Position numbers and translations under genes: made by a program. Shown one piece after another: positions 29,142 through 38,235 of a stretch of DNA of 64,000 nt (positions within the stretch are counted from its first letter, which is position 1; the number at the start of each line of letters is the position of its first letter). The DNA comes from CBFDBF01 sp050287965 (GTDB lineage: Bacteria; Pseudomonadota; Gammaproteobacteria; Chromatiales; Chromatiaceae): positions 9,033-73,032 of the forward strand of contig JBNKCX010000043.1 in the NCBI GenBank assembly GCA_050287965.1. The letters are read 5' to 3'. The notes under the pieces are model-generated. The model was not told the DNA's origin and searched no databases. It saw only the letters and a program-made list of their open reading frames with translations.

Positions 29142-30220
29142 CCTTTCTCCTCACGGTGACGCCGCAGGTCATCCCAGTCAATGACCTCACCGCCCTTGAT
29201 ATCCCGATTAAGCTCAAGGCCGCATATATCGAGGAGCAATTCCGGCCGGAGTCCGTATCCCGGCCTGGCGATGCGAAGATCGGACTCTTCTATGATTCTG
29301 CCGCGAGCCAGATCTCGTGCGGCAACGATGCCATGCCGGTGCAGTCGATGCGCCGTCATCTCACCCCTATCCCATAAGCGTCGACCCTGCCCGTTGGCGC
29401 GACTGATAAAATCCACCTCTTTAACAAAGGAGGCAAAGTCTTCCATATTCTCGGAAAAAGCGTATTCGATATAGGGCAGCTGATTATCGGGTGAGATCGG
29501 CTTCTCTATTATAAGAGCACCTTTGCCCAGCGCGGCCATAATAGCCGCCCTGCCGGGCGAATGGCAGGTGTAACCGATGGGGATACCGAGAGCGGCCTGT
29601 AGAGCCGGGATCCGGTCCAGATCAACAAGTTCGGGTGGAGCGGGATATCCGGCGGGATTCTGCATTACCACCACATTTTTCCCGCCTTCCAGCTCGTACT
29701 CTTCTACCGCCCGCACCACCTCCCACATATATGTGGTGGCACTGTCTATAAACATCGGTAATCCGCTTTTTGCCACATAACGTATGAGCGGAATATGGTC
29801 GATTTCACCGGAAGAGAGTTTTACCGCACAGGCGCCCTGCTCAATCAGGAAATCCACCTCCTCCGGGGAACAGGCCGTGGCAAAAAACGGGACGCCGAGT
29901 CCTTTTATATGGGTGATTAAATCAGCCAGATCCTCGAATGAGAGATAACCGCTCTTAAACGCCTCAAACAGATTTTCCTCTATAACACCATGACATGCAG
30001 TTCCATAGGTGATTGTTGATGCATCCCGATAAGGCTCAGTCAATGCCGTATCCAACTGATATACTTCGAACTTTATAAAATCAACACCGGCTTCCGCCGC
30101 CGCGGTCGCCAATTTTTTCGCCAAACCCACATCACCGCGATGACAAATACCCAGCTCGCCGATCACTCTAACCGGATGCCCGGAACCAATTTTTAAGCCA
30201 CCTATTTCTACTTCTCTCAT
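29138..30220 (-). CDS. NeuB-family nonulosonic acid synthase with SAF domain, second copy
   Basis: A 360-residue enzyme that condenses phosphoenolpyruvate with a six-carbon sugar. The TIM-barrel NeuB part (about 1-285) includes VIGELGICHRGDVGLAKK and AVKLSSGEIDH. A C-terminal SAF domain (about 295-350) ends in RIARPGYGLRPELLLDI. It is not the PseI of this locus, which lies at 31.3-32.3 kb. It is coupled by ATGA or GTGA overlaps to the genes on both sides. No second dehydratase, transaminase or hydrolase accompanies it, so the substrate may come from another pathway or from the TIM-barrel partner. Confidence 0.85.
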   Translation of the reverse strand: MREVEIGGLKIGSGHPVRVIGELGICHRGDVGLAKKLATAAAEAGVDFIKFEVYQLDTALTEPYRDASTITYGTACHGVIEENLFEAFKSGYLSFEDLADLITHIKGLGVPFFATACSPEEVDFLIEQGACAVKLSSGEIDHIPLIRYVAKSGLPMFIDSATTYMWEVVRAVEEYELEGGKNVVVMQNPAGYPAPPELVDLDRIPALQAALGIPIGYTCHSPGRAAIMAALGKGALIIEKPISPDNQLPYIEYAFSENMEDFASFVKEVDFISRANGQGRRLWDRGEMTAHRLHRHGIVAARDLARGRIIEESDLRIARPGYGLRPELLLDICGLELNRDIKGGEVIDWDDLRRHREEKG

Positions 30221-31119
30221 TCTATAATCCCGTTAGGTTGACTGATAAAACCGGGTGATTCCTCGGTTTCATATCTGTTTATCCCTATCAGCGCCTTTTC
30301 CCTGCGCAATATTACCGGCAAATCAACCCCTAATGGAATAATTCCTTCCAGAACCGCCTTTTTGCCCCGCAGCAGTCCGGCCAGAAGATTATCCTCATAA
30401 TAGTGCGAGTCGCACTGTAAAAGACTATGAACAGCTCCGGCACTTTCCGCATGACCTTGCGCCGTATACCAGTTATCAGCCAGACAGTGCGTATGATGGC
30501 TTACATGGACGATCTGGATATATGCCGACAGGAAAGTATCCGCAAAAATCTCCTGCAAACCATACTCATCCCGCCAGTCCTGCATATGCGCCAAATCAGG
30601 GGCCAGGTAAAATCCCTGCTCCTGCGTCAGGAGCTGCCTGAAATGGTCCGGATGGGTGGCATACACCTTATCCTTCCCCATCAGTTCCAGATGAATTCGC
30701 GCCTCAGGCAATGCTTCCCTCAACAGCCCCAGACGCTTTTTTGTGTCCTTATACAGATAATCGCCATGTACGACAAAATCCGAGAAACCAAGCTTTTTGC
30801 GAACTATATCCAAATCACGCAACGCCGAAGCGACTTCCCCATCCGTTGCGGTTTCACACCAGTTTCCGCTAAACAAATCAGTATGCAGGCAGTGATGTGA
30901 ATAGGCCGCCAGAAATTCCAGGTGTTCGTCGGTTATTCCGTCAGCCAACGTTCTGCCGCTGCGAGGATCTACATAGATATCGAAACCATCCACGTCGACA
31001 GATCCAAGCCCGCGAATCAAATCCAGACTCAAAAGCGGATCATAATGCGGAAGCCAAAAGTAAAAACTTGCAGTACTTAGGAGTACGCTTGGCGGGTTGC
31101 TATTCTCGTCTGTCGACAT
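30217..31119 (-). CDS. TIM-barrel sugar isomerase/epimerase-like protein
   Basis: A 300-residue protein of the xylose-isomerase-like TIM-barrel superfamily. Candidate metal ligands are DGFDIYVDPR, CLHTDLFSG, FVVHGDYLY, IHLELMGKD, LAPDLAHMQDW and VHVSHHTHC, in the order usual for this fold. It is not part of the known pseudaminic pathway. Coupling with the NeuB-like gene (4-base overlap) suggests that it prepares or edits that enzyme's sugar substrate. This is inference from position. Confidence 0.68.
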   Translation of the reverse strand: MSTDENSNPPSVLLSTASFYFWLPHYDPLLSLDLIRGLGSVDVDGFDIYVDPRSGRTLADGITDEHLEFLAAYSHHCLHTDLFSGNWCETATDGEVASALRDLDIVRKKLGFSDFVVHGDYLYKDTKKRLGLLREALPEARIHLELMGKDKVYATHPDHFRQLLTQEQGFYLAPDLAHMQDWRDEYGLQEIFADTFLSAYIQIVHVSHHTHCLADNWYTAQGHAESAGAVHSLLQCDSHYYEDNLLAGLLRGKKAVLEGIIPLGVDLPVILRREKALIGINRYETEESPGFISQPNGIIE

Positions 31120-31211
31120 AAAGGATACGCTTCAGGAATATGGGGTGCCGTTATATCTAACCACGCTTTTCAACTAACATGATTGGTCGTGGATACGCCT
31201 CTCATTTCTAT

Positions 31212-31240
31212 ATAATACCGGGCTCGGCAGGACGCCCCAA
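31212..31240 (-). promoter_or_regulatory. Possible internal promoter before the second nonulosonate set
   Basis: On the minus strand TATTAT (complement of 31212-31217) and TTGGGG (complement of 31235-31240) are 17 bases apart. The gap of about 143-bp between pseI and the TIM-barrel gene is the widest break in this part of the locus. The -35 match is poor, so this is a weak call. Confidence 0.3.
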
Positions 31241-31262
31241 CAATCACATACATTTCATCTGC

Positions 31263-32315
31263 TCAATCCACGTATTCCCACTTCAACGCCGTACCTCTCG
31301 ACAAATCCACCTTCGCGGAACGCCCCAACAGTTCGGAAAAATGCTTGGGGGGCAATCCATAGCCGGGCCTTATGCGCCTTATATTATCCTCGGTAAATAT
31401 CTCGCCCGCCTTTACATCTTTCACGACATAGATCGAACGTCTGAATTTCGCATTATCCTTTTCCGCCTCTTTCCGCTCATATCCCACGGTTCCCAACGCC
31501 TTCCACACGGCCTCCGACTGACTGCATAGCTCACGAAACTCCTCGGGTTCCAGTGAAAATTCGCTATCCGGGCCTTTATCTTCCCTGCTCAGGGTTACAT
31601 GTTTTTCTATCACGCACGCACCCATTGCCACACTGGCCGCCGAAACTATTGTCCCCAGGGTATGATCAGAGATCCCCGCAACAACCCCGAATTTCTCAGC
31701 CAGATCAGGAATTGTTCTCAGGTTCGCTTGATCGACCGGCGTCGGATAGCCGCTCACACAGTGCAGCAATATGAGATCTGCGCAACCCCCGCTTCTGGCG
31801 GTGTCCACCGCCGCCGCTATCTCCTCATAACTTGCCATCCCGGTTGAAATCAACATCGGCTTTTTCGTCTTCGCCACATAATCTATAAGAGGCAGATCAA
31901 CGGCCTCAAAGGAGGCTATCTTATAGGCAGGCGCATTCAGATCTTCCAACAAATCTACCGCCGACTCATCAAACGGCGTGCTAAAACAGGTTATGCCGAT
32001 TTTGCGGCTAAAGTCGAATATATCCTTATGCCATTCATAAGGCGTACAGGCCTGCTGATACAGCCCGTAAAGACTGTATCCGTCCCACAAGCCGCCATGA
32101 ATCAGGAAATCCTTACCATTGCAATCAATGGTCATGGTATCAGCCGTATAGGTCTGTATCTTTACCGCGGCCGCTCCGGCGGACTTCATAACCCCAATGG
32201 TTTTCAATGCCCTTCCCAAACTACCATTGTGGTTGGCTGAAAGCTCGGCGATTACATAAGGCGGATACTCCGCACCTATTTTCCTTCCGGCAATTTCAAT
32301 TTCCTGTTTGGCCAT
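31263..32315 (-). CDS. pseI: Pseudaminic acid synthase PseI
   Basis: Condenses phosphoenolpyruvate with 2,4-diacetamido-2,4,6-trideoxy-altrose to give pseudaminic acid. The NeuB domain has YVIAELSANHNGSLGRA, CFSTPFDESAVDLLE, AYKIASFE and GISDHTLG; the SAF domain ends near RIRPGYGLPPKHF. From the ATG at 32315 it is 350 residues. A TTG at 32327 overlapping the PseGH stop is the alternative. It lies directly after the fused pseG-pseH gene. Confidence 0.94.
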   Translation of the reverse strand: MAKQEIEIAGRKIGAEYPPYVIAELSANHNGSLGRALKTIGVMKSAGAAAVKIQTYTADTMTIDCNGKDFLIHGGLWDGYSLYGLYQQACTPYEWHKDIFDFSRKIGITCFSTPFDESAVDLLEDLNAPAYKIASFEAVDLPLIDYVAKTKKPMLISTGMASYEEIAAAVDTARSGGCADLILLHCVSGYPTPVDQANLRTIPDLAEKFGVVAGISDHTLGTIVSAASVAMGACVIEKHVTLSREDKGPDSEFSLEPEEFRELCSQSEAVWKALGTVGYERKEAEKDNAKFRRSIYVVKDVKAGEIFTEDNIRRIRPGYGLPPKHFSELLGRSAKVDLSRGTALKWEYVD

Positions 32316-32323
32316 ATTTCTAT

Positions 32324-33877
32324 TCAATTCGAATTCCAGACGAAAATATTTCCCTGCTTACGAACAAATCCGGCTTTATCAAACAACGCAAGCGAAGCAC
32401 CATTTTGCGGAAGTATCTCCGCAATTAATAAATTCTCGTAAAAAATGCTCTGCGCAATCCGCAAAGCGCAGGAACCAATCCCTAGTCGAAATTTGGACGG
32501 CATAATATAAATAGACAGCAGCAAACCATCATCATCGCCGACGCCATGCCGGCCATCCAACCTGATAACACCGGAAGGTTCCCCGCCATGCTCAATCATC
32601 CATATATAACTTGAGGGGCTGGATATTTTTTCCCGCAGCCAGTTCAGATGACCTGAAAATTCCGGTTTATCCGAATTATTCGCGTATCTCCTTGTTTCCG
32701 GCAGATTCTGCCATTCAAATAACAGGCGCGCATCATCAATAGTGACGTCCCTGACGGTAACCTTCCCGCCATCATGCGCATATATCGGGTTCATTTCCAA
32801 AACCACTCTTCCCGCGCCCAGGCCGTCACAGATATTGAATGCCGCTTTTGATACCCTTCCCATCAGTTCCCTGTTTCCTGCCAAATACCGGATATCTTTG
32901 GACAAAGACGTTTTCGTGACGGAATCCGACGTACCGGCATCCACTAACGCCCCGATATCCGAAAGGGTTCGCAACACCTGCCTCTGATTTGAGGCCATTC
33001 CAATAGTAATGGTCGGCAATCCGAGACAACACCTCTCCCACGAGGCGCTCCCACCGCCACCGATCGCAAGATCCGCCTCAAACATCAGTTCCGCCATATC
33101 CCTGACATCCGAGTGCACCGTGGCCGTCATTTTGCATCCTGAGGAAAGCTTTTTGATCTCCTCAAGGTGCGGCGCGGCTCCGTTTAACACCACATCGACA
33201 ACCGGCGGCTCCTCCCAATCCATTCCATCCAACGTCTCCAGAACCAGCGCGGTTGTATTGCCGGCATCCATGCCCCCCATAAACACCAGAATACGCCTTA
33301 CTTCGTCCGCCGCATTGCGTCTGACGAAGGCCTGCTCTCTTTTCTGAAAAAATTCCGGCCTCAAAAGAGCATACTTCGAACCCAGCAGCAGTTCAGTACC
33401 TGATTGAATAAAGCCGGAATACTCCTCCGGACCACGCCCATATGTCTGATCCAGCAAAATATCACAGTCGGTATTTCTATCCGCCAGATCATCTATCACC
33501 ATCAACCTGTCGGTATGCGGCCGTAACGCCTCGTGCCACCTATCATCGATTCCATAGTGATCCACAATCAGCCAATCAACCGTGTTCCCTTCTATAACGC
33601 GGATCGTATCGTTCGCGTCTTCCAGCCACGGCACGCCCAACCATTCCATATGGTGCGGATCATTCTTGCGGCGCTCTATAGGAGACTCGGGCGGAGGAAG
33701 CAAGGTGCAGCGATATCCCCGTTCCCGGATGGCTGACATCATATGCCCCTGAAACTCCCGGCAGATAAAATGAATATCCGCCCCCTGCATATACAACTTA
33801 TCCGCCAGTGTTATACATCGCATAACATGCCCGGAACCAATCTGCACCGAGGCATCTACACGGAGAACAACATTCAA
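32324..33877 (-). CDS. PseG-PseH fusion: UDP-sugar hydrolase with N-acetyltransferase domain
   Basis: A 517-residue fusion covering two pseudaminic acid steps. Residues 1 to about 345 are PseG: DASVQIGSGHVMRCITLAD, LIVDHYGIDDRW and GGGGSASWERCCLGLPT, removing UDP from the altropyranose intermediate. Residues about 365-517 are a GNAT domain like PseH: VTIDDARLLFEWQN, then RLGIGSCALRIAQ and an asparagine-rich acetyl-CoA end. Elsewhere these are often separate genes. It begins with TTG overlapping the pseF stop (TTGA), so it is coupled to pseF. Confidence 0.9.
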   Translation of the reverse strand: MNVVLRVDASVQIGSGHVMRCITLADKLYMQGADIHFICREFQGHMMSAIRERGYRCTLLPPPESPIERRKNDPHHMEWLGVPWLEDANDTIRVIEGNTVDWLIVDHYGIDDRWHEALRPHTDRLMVIDDLADRNTDCDILLDQTYGRGPEEYSGFIQSGTELLLGSKYALLRPEFFQKREQAFVRRNAADEVRRILVFMGGMDAGNTTALVLETLDGMDWEEPPVVDVVLNGAAPHLEEIKKLSSGCKMTATVHSDVRDMAELMFEADLAIGGGGSASWERCCLGLPTITIGMASNQRQVLRTLSDIGALVDAGTSDSVTKTSLSKDIRYLAGNRELMGRVSKAAFNICDGLGAGRVVLEMNPIYAHDGGKVTVRDVTIDDARLLFEWQNLPETRRYANNSDKPEFSGHLNWLREKISSPSSYIWMIEHGGEPSGVIRLDGRHGVGDDDGLLLSIYIMPSKFRLGIGSCALRIAQSIFYENLLIAEILPQNGASLALFDKAGFVRKQGNIFVWNSN

Positions 33878-34578
33878 TGTGCTAACTCCCCCGCGGCAAC
33901 CAGTGCAGAAAACATGAGTTCCGCCCGTTTCCAGTCCTCCGGCGTATCAATATCCTGGACCAGATGGCGCGGGAGCAATATGGGTAATGACTCCTGCGAG
34001 AAGATGGGGATATCGTTAAGAAACGCTTCCGCCCTTCCCCAATAAAACTGACCCGCGTCATGGTAGGCCTCCTCCAGGTCCTGCGATCTGGCCCCGATGT
34101 TCTCCGGCCAGATCGCCTCAACAAGCCCTTCGGAATTAATGCGAACGGCCCGCTGGATCGGGAACGGGTAAGATGTAACGGAAAACGCAAACGATTTTCC
34201 GCGATCAAGCAGTTGCTCAAGCCCGGATCTCAGATACTCGACCTGCAGAAAAGGCGCCGTTGCATAGATGCAACAGGCATAGGATACCGATTCCCCCTGC
34301 TCTTCAAACCACTGAATGGCATGCTTGACAACAGCACTGGTTCCGGTGAAATCATCCGCCAGTTCCGGCGGACGCATAAAAGGTGTTTCCGCGCCATACT
34401 CCCTGGATAAGGAAGCAATATCGGCATCATCGGTTGAGACGATAACCCGGTCGAACAACCCGGAGCGAATAGCCGCGTCAATAGGCCAGGCGATAATCGG
34501 TTTTCCCGCAAAGGCCCTGATATTCTTTCCAGGTATCCGTTTGCTGCCTCCCCGAGCCGGGATTATGGCGATCTTCAT
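33874..34578 (-). CDS. pseF: Pseudaminic acid cytidylyltransferase PseF
   Basis: Activates pseudaminic acid as CMP-Pse for glycosyl transfer. It is 234 residues. The N-terminal IIPARGGSKRIPGKNI binds CTP; FMRPPELADDFTGT and ACCIYATAPFLQ match PseF. YWGRAEAFL near the C-terminus fits the sugar-contacting region. The start ATG overlaps the pseC stop (ATGA). This is the pathway-specific copy; the other cytidylyltransferase is at 28.5 kb. Confidence 0.92.
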   Translation of the reverse strand: MKIAIIPARGGSKRIPGKNIRAFAGKPIIAWPIDAAIRSGLFDRVIVSTDDADIASLSREYGAETPFMRPPELADDFTGTSAVVKHAIQWFEEQGESVSYACCIYATAPFLQVEYLRSGLEQLLDRGKSFAFSVTSYPFPIQRAVRINSEGLVEAIWPENIGARSQDLEEAYHDAGQFYWGRAEAFLNDIPIFSQESLPILLPRHLVQDIDTPEDWKRAELMFSALVAAGELAH

Positions 34579-35732
34579 TTAAGGCAGACCTCAAGTGCGG
34601 CAACCACTCTCTTGATATCCTTTGCCGAAAGATCAGGATACATTGGAAGAGTGATTGCTTCATTGTAGTATTTGTCCGCCTCAGGATACTCCCCTTGACC
34701 AAATCCCCTCTGCCGGTAATAAGGCTGCGTGTACACCGGAATATAGTGAAGATTCACGCCAATTCCCTGCGCGCGGAGGGCGGTGAATATCTCCTTGTGC
34801 GTTTTTCCCGTCGGCTGCGACCCGACGCGAATCACATAAAGGTGCATCCCTGAATATTTTTCCGGGGACCTGAACGGCAATTGCACCGGGAGTCCGGAAA
34901 GCATCTCATCATACTGGTCCGCAACCCAATGCCGCTTCGAGACAAGATCGTCTATTCTTTTGAGCTGGCTGATGCCCAATGCCGCCTGGATATCCGTCAG
35001 GCGATAATTAAATCCGAGCATCACCTGCTGGTAATACCAGGGCCCGTCCGGGTCATGGGTCATCAATTCCGCATCCCGCGTTATACCATGCTCCCGAAGC
35101 AATCCCATCTTTTTGGCCAGTTCCCCGTCATTTGTAACCGCAGCCCCTCCTTCACCCGTGGTAATCGTCTTAACCGGATGAAAGCTGAATACGGAGATAT
35201 CGCTGTAACGGCAACTGCCGATGGGTTCACCCTTGTATTTCCCGCCGATTGCGTGGCAGGCGTCCTCGATAACATGAAAACCGTATTCTTTCGAAAGCGC
35301 ATGGATTTCCTCCATGTCACACGACAATCCACACAAATGAACCGTCACCAGAATCTTCGGCAGCCGCCCGTTTTCCTTGGCCAGTTTCAATTTTTCCGCG
35401 AGCCGGGGGACACTAATATTCCAGGTTTGCGGGTCGATATCGACAAAATCAATCCCGGCCCCGCAGTAAACACCGCAATTCGCCGAAGCGACAAAGGTGA
35501 TCGGCGACGTCCACAACCAGTCACCCTCACCCAGATTCAATGCCAGACAGGCTATATGGAGCGCGGCGGTCCCGCTGGAAGCCGCGACAGCATGTCGAGC
35601 CCCGGTGTAATCGCAGATCGCCCGCTCAAACTTCGGAACCATCGGGCCCTGCGTAAGAAAGTCGGATGTCAGCGCCTCTAATACGGCCTGCACATCCTCC
35701 TCGGTGATATTCTGACGACCATAAGGGATCAT
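34575..35732 (-). CDS. pseC: UDP-4-amino-4,6-dideoxy-N-acetyl-altrosamine transaminase PseC
   Basis: A PLP-dependent aminotransferase of the DegT/DnrJ/EryC1 family, 385 residues. It acts after PseB in pseudaminic acid synthesis. The start IPYGRQNITEEDVQAV is typical of PseC. FSFHPVKTITTGEGG carries the PLP lysine and EDACHAIGGKY an acidic cofactor contact. NYRLTDIQAALGISQL follows as in the family. It is coupled at both ends by four-base overlaps, with the methylase upstream and pseF downstream. Confidence 0.95.
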   Translation of the reverse strand: MIPYGRQNITEEDVQAVLEALTSDFLTQGPMVPKFERAICDYTGARHAVAASSGTAALHIACLALNLGEGDWLWTSPITFVASANCGVYCGAGIDFVDIDPQTWNISVPRLAEKLKLAKENGRLPKILVTVHLCGLSCDMEEIHALSKEYGFHVIEDACHAIGGKYKGEPIGSCRYSDISVFSFHPVKTITTGEGGAAVTNDGELAKKMGLLREHGITRDAELMTHDPDGPWYYQQVMLGFNYRLTDIQAALGISQLKRIDDLVSKRHWVADQYDEMLSGLPVQLPFRSPEKYSGMHLYVIRVGSQPTGKTHKEIFTALRAQGIGVNLHYIPVYTQPYYRQRGFGQGEYPEADKYYNEAITLPMYPDLSAKDIKRVVAALEVCLK

Positions 35733-36340
35733 GATTTCTTTAATACAAACCAGCTTATGTCATCCTGTGGAAATACCGGATCTTTATGATAAACAAAGCC
35801 ATAATCAACCAATTCCAGATCCTGATAAAGACCCAGCATCTCCCCCGCGAAATCTCTCTTGAAAAGACGCCCTGAATGCCCCCGGTAACTAAGCTCGACA
35901 GGCGTGGGATTATAGTACTCGGCAACACAGATATATTTTTTCGAGTATTCGTACAATCGGCGATACACCTGATTCAGATAATCCGGATTGATGTGAATAA
36001 GCACGCCTTTGGTGAAAGTGAGATCAAATTTCTGTTCCAGCTCAACCTCCAGAATTGAATCCGTGAAAACCTGAGCCTCCCCCCACTCTCTTAATACCTC
36101 TGCCGCCGTCTGATTGATCTCCACACCGGCCAACTCGCAATCCGGCAACAGCCGGCGCAGCGCCCGCAGGTTCATTCCTATATTGCACCCCATTTCCAGG
36201 ATGGATGAGATCGGCCCCGTGCTTTCAATAATTTTTGAAAACAGCGAAATATTGGACGCCAGCAACCCTTCGCTTTCATTCCTGCCTATATAATCGTCGC
36301 CAAAGGCTCCGCTCCAGAACTCCTCCTGCTCTGTTTTCAT
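35729..36340 (-). CDS. Pseudaminic acid biosynthesis-associated methylase
   Basis: A 203-residue SAM methyltransferase of the family found in pseudaminic acid loci. The N-terminal EEFWSGAFGDDYIGRN is diagnostic; SILEMGCNIGMNLRALR binds SAM. LTFTKGVLIHINP and YICVAEYYNPTPVELSYRG are also family-typical. It probably methylates the nonulosonic acid or an intermediate, but its exact acceptor is not known. It lies 12 bp after the N-acetyl sugar amidotransferase gene. Confidence 0.9.
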   Translation of the reverse strand: MKTEQEEFWSGAFGDDYIGRNESEGLLASNISLFSKIIESTGPISSILEMGCNIGMNLRALRRLLPDCELAGVEINQTAAEVLREWGEAQVFTDSILEVELEQKFDLTFTKGVLIHINPDYLNQVYRRLYEYSKKYICVAEYYNPTPVELSYRGHSGRLFKRDFAGEMLGLYQDLELVDYGFVYHKDPVFPQDDISWFVLKKS

Positions 36341-36352
36341 ACTCTTTCCACC

Positions 36353-37483
36353 TTATACCCGTTCAAAGCGAAGAACCCATTCACCGTTACTGTCCTTCTC
36401 GAATATATCCTGGTTTACAAAACTGTCCATGACTTCGTCATATTCTTCCCTGTCAATTCCAAGATACTCGCAAAACGCAACAACATTGTTCTCGTCAACT
36501 TCTCCGTCCAGGCGCTTGGCTATCTCCAACGCTTCACTACGTTCCAAACGACCGTTCCTTATTTCAATATTCAATTGATCCGTTGCGCGGCCATATCCGT
36601 ACTTCAGATACTTGACCCTTTCCCGGATATCGATATACCTCATATCACAGTTTTCGTAGTCCACCCATGAACCTCTTGGAGGTTCCGGCAAAGACTTCCA
36701 GCCAAGCTTCCTGACCAACTCGGTATGAACAGAGGCATCCCATTTATAAAAATAGCCGTAAAAGGTTCCGAGAACACCCGCCTCATGCATCTCCTCGTCC
36801 GTGGGAAACTGCAGCATCTGTAAATCCTTAAGGGCGATTTCCTCATCCACCATATCTTCTTCTCGCAATCCCCGCATCAAACCAAATTCCTGTCGCCATC
36901 TCCTGTCCATAATCATATTATCGCGACTTTGCTCCGGGCCGCCGTACTCAAACTGAGGATTCTCTCCGAAAACAATCAATGGGATTCCAAATCTGACGGC
37001 AAAGTGGAACGGGACCGTATATATCCCGACATGATTAACCCAATAGTGGTCGCCTACAATCTCAAATCCCTTTTTCACCAGGCCCCGAACCACTTTTGGA
37101 TTAAGCGTAAAATGAACATGATCCACACCGATAGAACGTAAAACGTCCAGATTGTGAAATCCGGTATCGGTCTGATCAAATTGATCGAAAGTCACGGCAA
37201 GCGGATTCATCCCATGGATTATCTTCATCGCGTACACTTGCCAGGTGCTGTCTTTTCCACCACTTACCGGAACAATACAATCATATCCTCCGCCGGCCCG
37301 TGATTTCGCGTCGGCGATCACCTTCTGAAATTCCGCGGCCCGCGCATCCCAATCAACTGCCGCCTCAAAGCCATGCTTCCTCTCGGCTGAACGGCAGGCG
37401 TCGCACACTCCGTCATCGTCAAAATAGAGATCCGGCTTGGTCTCAGGAAACAGGCATCGTTTACAATATCTTATCGCCGTCAT
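36353..37483 (-). CDS. N-acetyl sugar amidotransferase (PseA/WbpG family)
   Basis: A 376-residue PP-loop enzyme that converts an N-acetyl group on a sugar to an acetamidino group. A zinc site is formed by Cys7, Cys10, Cys27 and Cys30, and the ATP PP-loop SGGKDS is at 74-79. It works with a HisH-like glutaminase and a HisF-like ammonia channel, both encoded just upstream. The context suggests an amidinated pseudaminic acid or an amidinated partner sugar. It overlaps the HisF-like stop by four bases. Confidence 0.92.
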   Translation of the reverse strand: MTAIRYCKRCLFPETKPDLYFDDDGVCDACRSAERKHGFEAAVDWDARAAEFQKVIADAKSRAGGGYDCIVPVSGGKDSTWQVYAMKIIHGMNPLAVTFDQFDQTDTGFHNLDVLRSIGVDHVHFTLNPKVVRGLVKKGFEIVGDHYWVNHVGIYTVPFHFAVRFGIPLIVFGENPQFEYGGPEQSRDNMIMDRRWRQEFGLMRGLREEDMVDEEIALKDLQMLQFPTDEEMHEAGVLGTFYGYFYKWDASVHTELVRKLGWKSLPEPPRGSWVDYENCDMRYIDIRERVKYLKYGYGRATDQLNIEIRNGRLERSEALEIAKRLDGEVDENNVVAFCEYLGIDREEYDEVMDSFVNQDIFEKDSNGEWVLRFERV

Positions 37484-38235
37484 AGCATTCTCACTTCAAT
37501 CCCCGCGTCATGCATATGCTTCTTCAGGGTAATAATGCTTTCTCCCACCCAGTAAAAAATACTGCCCGCGGCAACAGCGGCCGCGCCCTTTTTCACCACC
37601 GCCACGCAATCCTCTTTTCTCCCACATCCGCCTGCCGCCACTACCGGTACATCCACCTCTTTTGTAAGCATACCCACCAGATCAAGATCATATCCCTCCA
37701 TGACCCCGTCCCGATCGACTGAATTCAATATGATCTCGCCGGCACCGAAATTGACCGCCCTCTTCGCCGCCTCAATTGCCGAGACCGGCTGGACCACCGT
37801 ACCGGAATGAGAAACGGCGACATACTCTCCATCCTGCCGCCTGACATCAAGAGAAAACACAACGGCCTGCGATCCATACTTTCCGGCAATGGCCGATAGC
37901 AACTCGGGATCCTTGTAAAAAGCGGAATTTACAACAACCTTGTCCGCGCCCGAAAGAAATAGCGTATCCGCGCCCCTTAGATCACTAATTCCGCCGCCAA
38001 TGGCAAGCGGCATTACGCACTGTTTCGCCAGCCGCTTAATAAACGACTCATTAATTCTGCCTTTTGCGGTCGCCTCAATATCAACGATCACCATCTCATC
38101 CGCCATACGGCTGGAAAACACCTTTACGTTCGTGATCGCATCCCCAACCATGCGCGCATCCTGAAAGCGAACGGTCTTCACCACCGAATTCCCTTTCAGA
38201 AGAAGAATGGGGATAATTCTGGTCTTCAGCATCAC
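37480..38235 (-). CDS. HisF-like ammonia-channel subunit for sugar amidation
   Basis: A 251-residue TIM-barrel protein of the imidazole glycerol phosphate synthase cyclase family. RIIPILLLKGNSVVKT, AIGGGISDLRGAD and VPVVAAGGCGRKED mark the fold. The divergence from true HisF and the coupling to a sugar amidotransferase gene mark it as the WbuZ/WbpI-type partner, not a histidine enzyme. The frame starts GTG-ATG; ATG at 38232 is the more likely initiator. It abuts the HisH-like gene with no gap. Confidence 0.9.
   Translation of the reverse strand: MMLKTRIIPILLLKGNSVVKTVRFQDARMVGDAITNVKVFSSRMADEMVIVDIEATAKGRINESFIKRLAKQCVMPLAIGGGISDLRGADTLFLSGADKVVVNSAFYKDPELLSAIAGKYGSQAVVFSLDVRRQDGEYVAVSHSGTVVQPVSAIEAAKRAVNFGAGEIILNSVDRDGVMEGYDLDLVGMLTKEVDVPVVAAGGCGRKEDCVAVVKKGAAAVAAGSIFYWVGESIITLKKHMHDAGIEVRML

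Noticed and set aside
28458..30220. Sialic acid (Neu5Ac) synthesis genes neuA and neuB
   Set aside because: The folds match, but there is no NeuC-type hydrolysing epimerase and the locus is otherwise pseudaminic. Specificity for Neu5Ac cannot be supported, so no symbols were given.
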